From Variovorax sp. N23 (GTDB lineage Bacteria; Pseudomonadota; Gammaproteobacteria; Burkholderiales; Burkholderiaceae_C), in the NCBI RefSeq assembly GCF_025486315.1, contig NZ_JAOOPY010000002.1, forward strand, positions 237,501 through 301,500: a stretch of 64,000 nucleotides of DNA, written 5' to 3'. Positions 1 through 10,684 of the stretch are shown here, in pieces (the first letter of the stretch is position 1; the number at the start of each line of letters is the position of its first letter). The translations under genes and the position numbers were made by a program. Under the pieces are notes generated by a model. That model made no database searches. It saw only the letters and a program-made list of their open reading frames with translations, and was not told the origin of the DNA.

Positions 1-62
1 TGAAAGACCTGACATATTCCTTGAAATGATTTTGTGTTTCGTAAGAAACGTCAAAGTTATAG
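1..62 (+). other. 3' end of the 16S-23S internal transcribed spacer
   Basis: This lies directly before the 23S rRNA and carries no gene. A small hairpin (GTTTC-GTAA-GAAAC, about 36-49) precedes the strand of the 23S processing stem. The 16S gene and any spacer tRNAs lie upstream of the window. Confidence 0.8.

Positions 63-69
<7 letters not shown>
52..69 (+). other. 5' strand of the 23S rRNA processing stem
   Basis: The 18 bases at 52-69 are a perfect reverse complement of 2927-2944, just past the 3' end of 23S. In bacterial rRNA operons such a helix closes the 23S loop and is cut by RNase III. The complementarity is seen directly; the processing role comes from what is known of rrn operons. 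Confidence 0.8.
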
Positions 70-2935
<2,866 letters not shown>

Positions 2936-3041
2936 ATAACTTTGATCTGTCAGATCAAGGTGTTATGCCAAGTTGACGCATTCAAAATACATTCAAGCAG
3001 CGCAGTCATTGCGTGCTGATTCAAAACTCTATGAATTCGTT

Positions 3042-3063
3042 TGATTGATCATGTGATCAATCA
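3042..3063 (+). other. Hairpin in the 23S-5S spacer
   Basis: An inverted repeat TGATTGATC / GATCAATCA with loop ATGT lies 12 bases before 5S. It probably folds in the rRNA precursor and may mark a processing site. The structure is seen; the role is inferred. Confidence 0.5.
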
Positions 3064-3075
3064 GACATCAAGTTA

Positions 3076-3190
3076 TGCCTGATGACCATAGCGACGTGGT
3101 ACCACTCCTTCCCATCCCGAACAGGACAGTGAAACGCGTCAGCGCCGATGATAGTGCGGGTTCCCGTGTGAAAGTAGGTCATCGTCAGGC
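3076..3190 (+). rRNA. rrf: 5S ribosomal RNA
   Basis: The 115-base gene begins TGCCTGATGACC and ends GTCATCGTCAGGC, the two ends pairing as helix I. The core CCACTCCTTCCCATCCCGAAC is typical of betaproteobacterial 5S. It follows 23S by about 140 bases and closes the operon. Confidence 0.96.
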
Positions 3191-3201
3191 TCTTACAGCC
3201 T

Positions 3202-3233
3202 AGAAAGCCCCAACCAACCGGTTGGGGCTTTCT
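3202..3233. terminator. Intrinsic terminator of the rRNA operon
   Basis: A perfect 14-bp stem AGAAAGCCCCAACC / GGTTGGGGCTTTCT with loop AACC ends in TTTCTTATTTG, 11 bases after 5S. The minus-strand gene ending at 3266 converges on it, so it may serve both directions. Confidence 0.9.
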
Positions 3234-3265
3234 TATTTGTGCTGCAGAAATCGATTTCTTTGATT

Positions 3266-4180
3266 TCAGGTGTTGGCGATGACATCGGCAGCACGCCGTG
3301 CGGCACCCGAACGCACGAGGTCGTCCAGAACATCCTCCCCAAGGGCTGCAAGATCCCAATTCGGGAAAAAGCGAGATTGAATCGTCCGAAGGTACGGTGT
3401 CTCGTCTCGCCAAGCGCTCCATTCGTTCGTCCGCATGGACTGAACCTCCAGCAATTTGAACTTCACCAGCACCTTGAACGCGTGCCGCGCATGCTTGTGT
3501 GGATCTGCGGAGAGCCCGTCCAAGCGCCGGCGGGCCGTGGAGAGGGCTCGCGTCACATCCGAGAACAAGGAACCATGCCCTGGGATCACCGTGCGCGGTC
3601 CCAATCCCTCGATCAAGTCGAGCGTTGCCGCGACTTCATCAAAGGACGGCTCACCGACAAGCTCCGGAAAGACGACGCCGAAGCCGTTCTCCCAAAGCGC
3701 GTCCGCCGAGATGAGCGTCCGCGTGACGGGCTCGAACAGAACGACGGAGTTCGGATCGTGACCCGGCGCAGCATGGACCTCCCAACCATGCACTCCCAGC
3801 TGGCGCCGCTGCCCGGGAACGAGCACGCCATCAGCCCGAAAGCGTGGGCACTGTTGTCCTGTCGCGCGGTAGCTTAGCGCGTCGACGTCCCAGCGCGAGA
3901 CGGCTTCCGCCTCGCCGGGCGGGATCTCGGTGCGCAGGGAGGCGTAGCGCTTCTGCAATGCCAAATTGCCACCGCAATGGTCGCTGTGCAGATGGGTGTT
4001 GATCAGGAGCAAAAGAGGACGCTCACCCAATTCGCTTTCGACCAAGGCCACGGTCTGCGCCGCATGCGTGACATAGCCGCTATCGACCAGCACGGGCCGA
4101 TCGCCATGCAGCAGCACGTTGTTCGACGACAGCCATCCGCGCTCAAAGACCGTGACGCCGGTCGGCAATTCCGGCGTCAC
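3266..4180 (-). CDS. MBL-fold metallo-hydrolase
   Basis: A 304-aa metallo-beta-lactamase-fold hydrolase. The zinc-binding motif THLHSDH lies at residues 62-68, with a later H in the AAPGHD segment and an IPGHG motif in the second half. The GTG start at 4180 overlaps the TGA of the acyl-CoA ligase upstream (GTGA), so translation is probably coupled; an earlier ATG in the same frame would lie well inside that gene. The C-terminal third is helical, as in hydrolase members of the family. Pairing with FadD suggests an ester or thioester substrate, but this is inferred. No signal peptide is seen. Confidence 0.85.
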   Translation of the reverse strand: MTPELPTGVTVFERGWLSSNNVLLHGDRPVLVDSGYVTHAAQTVALVESELGERPLLLLINTHLHSDHCGGNLALQKRYASLRTEIPPGEAEAVSRWDVDALSYRATGQQCPRFRADGVLVPGQRRQLGVHGWEVHAAPGHDPNSVVLFEPVTRTLISADALWENGFGVVFPELVGEPSFDEVAATLDLIEGLGPRTVIPGHGSLFSDVTRALSTARRRLDGLSADPHKHARHAFKVLVKFKLLEVQSMRTNEWSAWRDETPYLRTIQSRFFPNWDLAALGEDVLDDLVRSGAARRAADVIANT

Positions 4181-5874
4181 GGGTGCGCCGCGGCGGTGTT
4201 GACTCGAAGCTGCCGACGCAGAATCTTCCCCACGTTGCTCTTGGGCAGCGCATCTCGGAACTCGATGCTCCGCGGCCGCTTGTAGCCGGTCAGCGCCTGG
4301 CTGCAATACCGCAGCACGGCGTCTTCCGTCAGGGTCGGGTCCTTGCGCACGACGAAAACCTTGATGGCCTCACCCTGCTTCTCGTCAGGGACGCCGATCG
4401 CCGCGCATTCGAGTACACCCGGGCACAGCGAGATCACATTCTCGAGCTCGTTCGGGAAGACGTTGAAGCCGCTCACCAGGATCATGTCCTTCTTGCGGTC
4501 CACGATCCGGCTGTAGCCGTCGGCCTGCATCAGGGCAATATCGCCTGTCCGCATGAAGCCGTCGGCGGTGAAGGCGGCGGCGGTCTCCGCAGGCTGCTGG
4601 TAGTAGCCCACCATGACATTGGGGCCCTTGATGCACAACTCGCCGGCCTGGCCTTCGGGCAGCGTTCGACCTTCATCGTCCTTGATCGCGATCTCGATGC
4701 CCGGCAACGGCAGCCCGATGTTTCCGGTGAAATGCGTGTTGCTGACCGGATTGTTGGTGCCGATCGCACAGGTCTCGCTCATGCCCCAGCCTTCGATCAT
4801 CGGGCAGCCGGTGACCTCGAACCACCGCTGCGCGGTGCCCTCGGATGCCGCCATACCCCCCGCCTGGGACACGAACAGCGTCGAGAAATCGAGTTTGCTG
4901 AACGCCGGGTTCATCAGGAGCGCATTGAAGAGCGTGTTGACCGCCGGCAGCATGTGGAACGGGCGCTTTTTCAGCACGGCGACGAACTTGTCGAAGTCCC
5001 GTGGATTCGGAATCAGGGTCAGGTGCGAGCCCTGGCGGATCGCCAGCAGACAGAGGGTGAGCGCGAAGATGTGATAAAGCGGCAGCGCTGCGATGCTGTT
5101 GACCTTGCCCAGGTCGCCGACGCGCTTGAGCGCCGGCGTGAACCACGCTTCGGCCTGCAACGTGGCGGCGACGATGTTCCGTTGCGTCAGCACGGCGCCC
5201 TTCGACAAGCCGGTCGTTCCGCCCGTGTATTGGAGGAATGCAACGCTGTCGAGCGTGCTCGTGTCGGCACTGAGCTCACGCCCTGCACCTTCGGCCAGCG
5301 CCTGTGTGAACGTGGTGACCGTTCGACCTTCCAGGGGCAGCTTGTACGGCGGCACCATGCGCGCCAGGTGTCGGACGGCCACCGTGATCCAGGTGCCGTA
5401 CAGGCCGCCGAACAGGTCGCCCATCGCTGTCACGACCACGTGCCGCAACGGCGTGCGATCGATCACCTGCTGCAGCGTGGACGCGAAGTTCTCGAGGATG
5501 ACGATCGCCGTCGCGCCGGAGTCCTTCAACTGGTGTTCGAGCTCCCGCGCCGTATAGAGCGGGTTCACGTTCACGCAGGTGTAGCCGGCGCGCAGCACGG
5601 CGCACATGGTGGCGGCGAACTGCGGGATGTTCGGCAGCATGATCGCCACACGCGCGCCCGGCTCGAGACCCAACGACTGCAGCCATGCACCCAGCGCCTT
5701 CGACTGCCGGTCCAGCTCCCCATAGCTCGTCCAGCGCTCCATGCAGACCGAGAACGGCCGCTCGGCGTGGCGCTGGAACGACTCGTCGAACATCTGCCCG
5801 AGCGAGCGGTACTGCTCGGGGTGGACCTCGTGCGGCACGCCGGCCGGATAGCTCTTCAACACGGAGGGTTGCAT
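4177..5874 (-). CDS. fadD: Long-chain fatty acid-CoA ligase FadD
   Basis: A 565-aa AMP-forming ligase that activates fatty acids to acyl-CoA at the inner face of the membrane, feeding beta-oxidation. The P-loop-like motif YTGGTTGLSKG lies at 216-226, with GWGMSET near 365, a TGD motif near 445 and the C-terminal lysine in GKILRR. The N-terminal region (SYPAGVPHEVHPEQY, then VNVNPLYTARELEHQL) closely follows E. coli FadD, and the length is near its 561 aa. The start at 5874 is chosen for the AAAGGAG eight bases before the ATG. It overlaps the MBL hydrolase at its 3' end. Confidence 0.92.
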   Translation of the reverse strand: MQPSVLKSYPAGVPHEVHPEQYRSLGQMFDESFQRHAERPFSVCMERWTSYGELDRQSKALGAWLQSLGLEPGARVAIMLPNIPQFAATMCAVLRAGYTCVNVNPLYTARELEHQLKDSGATAIVILENFASTLQQVIDRTPLRHVVVTAMGDLFGGLYGTWITVAVRHLARMVPPYKLPLEGRTVTTFTQALAEGAGRELSADTSTLDSVAFLQYTGGTTGLSKGAVLTQRNIVAATLQAEAWFTPALKRVGDLGKVNSIAALPLYHIFALTLCLLAIRQGSHLTLIPNPRDFDKFVAVLKKRPFHMLPAVNTLFNALLMNPAFSKLDFSTLFVSQAGGMAASEGTAQRWFEVTGCPMIEGWGMSETCAIGTNNPVSNTHFTGNIGLPLPGIEIAIKDDEGRTLPEGQAGELCIKGPNVMVGYYQQPAETAAAFTADGFMRTGDIALMQADGYSRIVDRKKDMILVSGFNVFPNELENVISLCPGVLECAAIGVPDEKQGEAIKVFVVRKDPTLTEDAVLRYCSQALTGYKRPRSIEFRDALPKSNVGKILRRQLRVNTAAAHP

Positions 5875-5956
5875 GCGTGCTCCTTTGCAGCGCATTGTGC
5901 GAGGCAACGTGTCGATGCCGTCCCGGGGCTTGCCCCAGGGTCGACCGGCGCGACGC

Positions 5957-6754
5957 CTATTTGAGCCAGCGGTCCAGCACGCGCTGCATGTCCCCCCCGG
6001 CCTGCGACAGGTGCAGCCACTGGTCGACATACGCTTTGAACGCCACGTCGTCGCGCGGGAGCATCCAGCCCATCTCGCCGTACTGCAGCGGCTTCTCGGG
6101 GTTGATCGCGCACAGCCCCGGCTTGAGGCGCTGCTGCGTGATCGCTTCGGCCGATTCGGTGACGAACACGTCGGCACGATTGGCGAGGATCTCGTCGAAG
6201 ATGGTCACGTTCTCACCGTGCAGCGTCATCCGGGCACGCTTGAAGTTCGCACGGGCGAAGCGTTCGTTGCTGCCGCCCGGGTTGAAAATCACGCGCGTCT
6301 CGGGCTGATCGATCGCCGCGACGGTCTGGTACTTCGCGACGTCCGTGCAACGCGCGATCGGCGTTTTGCCGTTCACCATGTAAGGCGTGCTGAAGAAGGC
6401 CCGCTTCTGGCGCTCGGTCGTCACCGACACGCCGCCCACGGCGATGTCGCACTTGTCGGCGACCAGGTCCGGCAACAGATTCGCCCAGGTGGTCTTGACC
6501 CACACCGGCTTTGCGCCCAAGCTGCCGGCGAACGCGGTCACCAGGTCGACGTCGATGCCCTCGAAGGGCGCGTTGGCCTGCTGGAAGCTGAAGGGTTTGT
6601 AGTCGCCCGGCGAGCAGACGCGCAGCGTCGCCGATTTCTGCACGGCGTCGAGCCGCGACGGAGCGGGGCCGGCCGTCGGCGCCATGGCACATCCACCCAG
6701 CGCCGCCGCGAGGGCCAGGGCCGCCAGGGGCTGGAAACGAGAAAAACGGGACAT
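5957..6754 (-). CDS. Cyclohexadienyl dehydratase-like lipoprotein (PheC family)
   Basis: A 265-aa protein of the family-3 solute-binding fold. Residues 1-22 form a lipoprotein signal with lipobox LGGC (Cys22), so it is probably membrane-anchored in the periplasm. The mature part follows Pseudomonas PheC closely: GDYKPFSF (50-57), TTWANLLPDL, NPGGSNERFARAN (158-170) and DQWLH near the end. The glutamate matching the PheC general acid Glu173 is kept (Glu203 in TESAEA). PheC makes phenylpyruvate or phenylalanine from prephenate or arogenate; close relatives are amino-acid binding proteins, so binding without catalysis is the main alternative. AAGGAG precedes the ATG at 6754. The next gene is divergent. 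Confidence 0.72.
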   Translation of the reverse strand: MSRFSRFQPLAALALAAALGGCAMAPTAGPAPSRLDAVQKSATLRVCSPGDYKPFSFQQANAPFEGIDVDLVTAFAGSLGAKPVWVKTTWANLLPDLVADKCDIAVGGVSVTTERQKRAFFSTPYMVNGKTPIARCTDVAKYQTVAAIDQPETRVIFNPGGSNERFARANFKRARMTLHGENVTIFDEILANRADVFVTESAEAITQQRLKPGLCAINPEKPLQYGEMGWMLPRDDVAFKAYVDQWLHLSQAGGDMQRVLDRWLK

Positions 6755-6900
6755 CGTCAACTCCTTGGAAGGCAGGGAAAAGAGCGATTGTGCGCGGGAC
6801 GCCGCGGCGCCAAAAGGATGCGCGAACGCAACGTTTCCCGAATTTTCTGGAGCAAACACCCCAATCCGTGCGCTTCGTCTCGCTCTGTGAAACCGGTATC

Positions 6901-6928
6901 TTGTGATCTAGGGATAAACCCTTATATT
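6901..6928 (+). promoter_or_regulatory. Putative sigma-70 promoter of the GNAT gene, possibly leaderless
   Basis: TTGTGA (6901-6906) and TATATT (6923-6928) are separated by 16 bases. The ATG at 6935 begins seven bases after the -10 element, where transcription would start, and no Shine-Dalgarno is visible. A leaderless mRNA is inferred. Confidence 0.5.
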
Positions 6929-6934
6929 CGACCC

Positions 6935-7663
6935 ATGAACCCCGCCAAGGCCTTCCTCCGCGCCTCGCTCGGCCTCGGATCCTTCCTGAAGGTCCCGATC
7001 GTCGACGCCCAGGCGCACGGCCGTGCAGCATCGGCCCCCGTCATGGTGCCCATCCGCAGCATCGGGCCGCGGGAGCGCGGCCGGATCGCCGCGCATCTGC
7101 TGGCGCTGAGCCCCCAGGACCGCTACCTTCGCTTCGGCTATGCCGCGTCGGACGAGCAGGTGCAGCGCTACGCCGACGGCCTCGACTTCGAGCGCGACGA
7201 ACTCTTCGGCATCTACAACCGCCGTCTCGAATTGATCGCCATGGCGCACGTTGCCTTCGCGCCGAGCGGCCAGCCGCGCGAGTGCGCCGAATTCGGCGTC
7301 TCCGTGGCGAGCCATGCGCGCGGCCGCGGCTACGGTGCCCGCCTGTTCGAGCGCGCCGTCGTGGTCGCCCGCAACGAAGGTGTCGGCATGCTCTTCATCC
7401 ACGCGCTGAGCGAGAACGCCGCGATGCTGAAGATTGCGCGCAAGGCCGGTGCCACCGTGGTGCGCAGCGGTTCCGAATCGGAGGCGCACCTGCAGTTGCC
7501 GTCGCCCACGCTCGACAGCCGTCTGAACGAGATCGCGCTGGAGCATTACGCCGAAGTCGACTACCAGCTCAAGGCCCGGGCCAAGCAGTTCTGGTCGTTT
7601 CTGGCCGGCGTACAGGAAGTGCGCAGCGGCATGCGTGCTGCGCGCGAAAAGTCCGCGCCCTGA
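6935..7663 (+). CDS. GNAT-family N-acetyltransferase
   Basis: A 242-aa protein with a GNAT fold in its middle. The acetyl-CoA pyrophosphate loop is seen as SHARGRGYGARLFE (about 127-140), preceded by the strand CAEFGVSV and followed by LFIHALSENAAMLKIARKAG, the usual strand-helix after motif A. The N-terminal 35 residues and the C-terminal tail after the domain are specific to this protein. Substrate is unknown. It is read divergently from the PheC-like gene; about 70 bases separate it from corC. Confidence 0.85.
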   Translation: MNPAKAFLRASLGLGSFLKVPIVDAQAHGRAASAPVMVPIRSIGPRERGRIAAHLLALSPQDRYLRFGYAASDEQVQRYADGLDFERDELFGIYNRRLELIAMAHVAFAPSGQPRECAEFGVSVASHARGRGYGARLFERAVVVARNEGVGMLFIHALSENAAMLKIARKAGATVVRSGSESEAHLQLPSPTLDSRLNEIALEHYAEVDYQLKARAKQFWSFLAGVQEVRSGMRAAREKSAP

Positions 7664-7731
7664 CGGCGCCGCGGGCGCCGGTGTCAAATCAATCCGGTAT
7701 CCTTGCGCTTCCCCAACTCCGCCCTCCCGCA

Positions 7732-8610
7732 GTGGCCGACCCTCATCCTGAACGCACGCCCGTCGAACGGGAAGACAAACGCGGCTTCCTTCAGAAGCTG
7801 GCCGAGTTCATCCATCCCGGACCGGATTCCCGGGACGAGCTGATCGAAACCCTCGCAGATGCCGAAGACAACGACGTGATCGGCGCCGAGTCGCGCGTCA
7901 TGCTCGAAGGCGTGCTGCGCATGGCCGACATGACGGCCGGCGACGTGATGGTCGCTGCCCCGCGCATGGACCTGATCAACATCGACTCGCCGTACGACAC
8001 CCTGCTGCACGGGGTGATCGACACCGCGCACTCGCGCTTTCCGGTGTACGAGGGCGAAAAAGAAAACATCATCGGCATCCTGCTCGCGAAGGACCTGCTC
8101 AAGCTGCAGCGCGCGCCGGGCCTGAACATCCGCGCACTGCTGCGGCCGGCCACTTTCGTGCCCGAGAGCAAGGGCCTGAACGACCTGCTGCGCGAGTTCC
8201 GTGGCAACCGCAATCACCTGGCGATCGTCATCGACGAGTTCGGCCGCGTGGCCGGCCTCATCACGATCGAAGACGTGCTCGAGCAGATCGTCGGCGAGAT
8301 CGAGGACGAGTTCGACATCGCCGAGGACGAGGGCGATATCTTCGGCCTGGCCGACCACACCTACCGCGTGTCGGGCGACACGCCCATCGAGCGCGTGGCC
8401 GAAGCCTTCGGCATCACCTTCGACGACGAAGCGCTGCACGAGGACTTCGACACCATCGGCGGCCTGGTTGCGCACGAGATGGGCCACGTGCCGAAGAAGG
8501 GCGAGCACCATGCGTTCGGCGGCTTCGACTTCGTCGTGCTGCACACCAAGGGCGGCGCGGTGCGCTGGTTCAAGGTCTCGCCGGCGCGCGGCAGCGACGC
8601 TTCTGATTGA
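7732..8610 (+). CDS. corC: CBS-domain protein CorC/YbeX
   Basis: A 292-aa cytoplasmic protein with a CBS pair (about 68-130 and 136-190) and a C-terminal CorC_HlyC domain (about 205-285). The acidic linker (EIEDEFDIAEDEGD) and the motif GRVAGLITIEDVLEQIVGEI are typical. The family is linked to magnesium/cobalt efflux and to ribosome assembly, and its gene is usually next to lnt, as here. The start is uncertain: GTG at 7732 fits the family, but an in-frame GTG at 7681 would give 309 aa, and neither has a clear Shine-Dalgarno. The lnt gene follows with essentially no gap. Confidence 0.88.
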   Translation: MADPHPERTPVEREDKRGFLQKLAEFIHPGPDSRDELIETLADAEDNDVIGAESRVMLEGVLRMADMTAGDVMVAAPRMDLINIDSPYDTLLHGVIDTAHSRFPVYEGEKENIIGILLAKDLLKLQRAPGLNIRALLRPATFVPESKGLNDLLREFRGNRNHLAIVIDEFGRVAGLITIEDVLEQIVGEIEDEFDIAEDEGDIFGLADHTYRVSGDTPIERVAEAFGITFDDEALHEDFDTIGGLVAHEMGHVPKKGEHHAFGGFDFVVLHTKGGAVRWFKVSPARGSDASD

Positions 8611-8618
8611 GCGCGTCG

Positions 8619-10226
8619 ATGGCCGCGGCGGCCCCCGCGCCTTCGCGCACCGCCTTCCTCGCCCGCATCGCGCTCTTCGCCGGGGCGGGCCTCGCGCAGG
8701 CCGTCTCCATCGCCGCGCCCTGGAACGGCCGCCCGCTGTGGTGGCTGCAATTGCTGTCGCTGGCGGTGCTGGTGTGGCAGCTCGACGCACTCCGCGCCGA
8801 TCCGCGGCCGAAGCGATGGCGCAGCGCCGCGCTGCATGGCTGGCTGTTCACCACCGTCTGGCTTTGCGGCACCTTCTGGTGGCTCTTCGTGTCGATGCAC
8901 ACCTACGGCGGGCTCCCAGCGCCGCTGGCGGCCACCGCGGTGCTGGCCCTGGCCGCGGCGCTCGCGCTCTACTACGCGGTGGCGTGCGGCGTGTTCGTGG
9001 CGGTCGCACCGACGCGTCCGGTGGGCGCGGCCGCCCTGTTCGCGGCGCTCTGGACGCTGGGCGAGCTGCTGCGCGGCAGCTGGTTCACCGGCTTCCCCTG
9101 GGGCGCGGGCGGCTATGCGCATGTCGACGGCCCGCTGGCCGTGCATGCCGCCTGGCTGGGCGTCTACGGCATCGGCGCGGTCGCGGCGACGATCGCGGCG
9201 CTGGCCGTGCTGGCGCTGCGCCGCCGAACGTGGCGCGCGGCCGCAGCGCTGATCGTCGCGCTGGTCGCGGCGCCCTACGCGCTCAACCTGCTGCGCGACG
9301 ACGCGGATGCACCGTCCAACGCGCGCGGCAAGCTCGGTGTCGCGCTGCTGCAAGGCAACATCCCGCAGGACGAGAAGTTCATCCCCAGCGGCGGCATCGC
9401 TACCGCGCTGCGCTGGTACGGTGAGCAGCTGCGCGACGCCACCGCGCAGCTGGTGATCACGCCCGAGACGGCGCTGCCGCTGCTGTCGTCGCAACTGCCG
9501 CCGGGCTACCTCAATGCGATCGCGGCGCGCTATGCGAACGGCACGCAGGCGGCCATCGTCGGCCTGCCGGTGGTGGGCACCACCGGCGAGAACCGCGAGT
9601 TCGACGGCTACCGGAATTCGGTGCTCGGCTTCAAACCGGGCGAGGCACAGCCGTACCGCTACGACAAGCACCACCTGGTGCCCTTCGGCGAATTCGTGCC
9701 GGGCATGTTCCGCTGGTTCACCGACCTGATGAACATCCCGCTGGGCGACTTCCGCAGCGGTGGGCTGGCGCAGGCGCCCTTCGTGTGGCAGGGCCAGCGC
9801 ATCGCACCGAACATCTGCTACGAGGACTTGTTCGGCGACGAGATCGGCGCCAATTTCCGCGACGCCGCCAACGCGCCGACGATCCTGCTCAACGTCAGCA
9901 ACATCGCCTGGTTCGGCGACACCGTCGCCATCGACCAGCACCTGGCCATCTCGCGCATGCGTGCGCTGGAATTCGCGCGGCCCATGGTGCGTGCGACCAA
10001 CACCGGCGCGACCGTCGTCATCGACCACCGCGGCCGTGTGACCGCTGCGCTGCCGCGCCTGACGCGCGGCGTGCTCACCGCCGAGGTCGAAGGCCGTGCC
10101 GGCCTCACGCCCTACGCGCTGTGGGTGTCACGTTTCGGGCTGTGGCCGTTGTGGGGCCTGTCGCTGCTGGTGGTGGTGGCCGCCGTGTGGCAGCGCCGGG
10201 GTCAGGGCGATCAGCGCGGCAGGTAA
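8619..10226 (+). CDS. lnt: Apolipoprotein N-acyltransferase
   Basis: A 535-aa inner-membrane enzyme that adds the third acyl chain to the N-terminal cysteine of lipoproteins. About six hydrophobic segments fill residues 8-220, then a nitrilase-like periplasmic domain, then a last membrane helix near 508-528. The catalytic triad is visible: Glu283 in TPETALP, Lys in RYDKHHLVPFGE and Cys in NICYEDLFG. The ATG at 8619 is chosen; a TTG at 8607 overlapping the corC stop is possible. The 3' end overlaps the convergent RidA gene by 16 bases. Confidence 0.95.
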   Translation: MAAAAPAPSRTAFLARIALFAGAGLAQAVSIAAPWNGRPLWWLQLLSLAVLVWQLDALRADPRPKRWRSAALHGWLFTTVWLCGTFWWLFVSMHTYGGLPAPLAATAVLALAAALALYYAVACGVFVAVAPTRPVGAAALFAALWTLGELLRGSWFTGFPWGAGGYAHVDGPLAVHAAWLGVYGIGAVAATIAALAVLALRRRTWRAAAALIVALVAAPYALNLLRDDADAPSNARGKLGVALLQGNIPQDEKFIPSGGIATALRWYGEQLRDATAQLVITPETALPLLSSQLPPGYLNAIAARYANGTQAAIVGLPVVGTTGENREFDGYRNSVLGFKPGEAQPYRYDKHHLVPFGEFVPGMFRWFTDLMNIPLGDFRSGGLAQAPFVWQGQRIAPNICYEDLFGDEIGANFRDAANAPTILLNVSNIAWFGDTVAIDQHLAISRMRALEFARPMVRATNTGATVVIDHRGRVTAALPRLTRGVLTAEVEGRAGLTPYALWVSRFGLWPLWGLSLLVVVAAVWQRRGQGDQRGR

Positions 10227-10684
10227 GCCGTCGCCTCGATCTCGATCACCAGCGCGTCGCCGGGCAGGAAGCGCGACACCTCGACCACCGTGCTGACGGG
10301 CGGCTCGCCCGGATAGAACAAGCCGCGCACGCGGTTGTACGCCGGGTACTGCCGGATGTCGCGGAAGTACTGCACCAGCTTCACCACGTCGTTCATCGTG
10401 CCGCCGTGCTCCGCCGCCAGCTGGCGGATGCGTTCGAGCACGAACCAACTCTGCGCGACGATGGGCGCCTCGTACACGTCCACGGACATCTGTCCGGTGA
10501 CATAGCCGAGCGTGCGCAGCTCGTCGCGGGCGATCGGCGGCAGGTCGTCATACGAGGCGACGGCCTGGCGCCGCGCCGGGTCGACCGCCACCACGCCGCT
10601 CATGAAGACGAAGTCGCCGACGCGTTTGGCGGCGGCGTAGTTCGCCATGGGCGCGCCCATGACCGGCACGTTGCTAGAGCTCAT
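10211..10684 (-). CDS. RidA/YjgF-family protein
   Basis: A 157-aa Rid-family protein. The segments DFVFMSGVVAVDP, VLERIRQLAAEHGGTMNDVVK and FYPGEPPVSTVVEV follow the family pattern, but the canonical arginine of RidA imine hydrolases (usually PxRxxV) is not clearly present, so it may belong to a catabolic Rid subgroup such as RutC-like proteins. The ATG overlaps the stop of the FAD oxidase (ATGA), so the two are translationally coupled. As the last gene of an operon with an amidohydrolase and an oxidase, it may handle an enamine or imine intermediate; this is inferred from context. Confidence 0.82.
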   Translation of the reverse strand: MSSSNVPVMGAPMANYAAAKRVGDFVFMSGVVAVDPARRQAVASYDDLPPIARDELRTLGYVTGQMSVDVYEAPIVAQSWFVLERIRQLAAEHGGTMNDVVKLVQYFRDIRQYPAYNRVRGLFYPGEPPVSTVVEVSRFLPGDALVIEIEATAYLPR

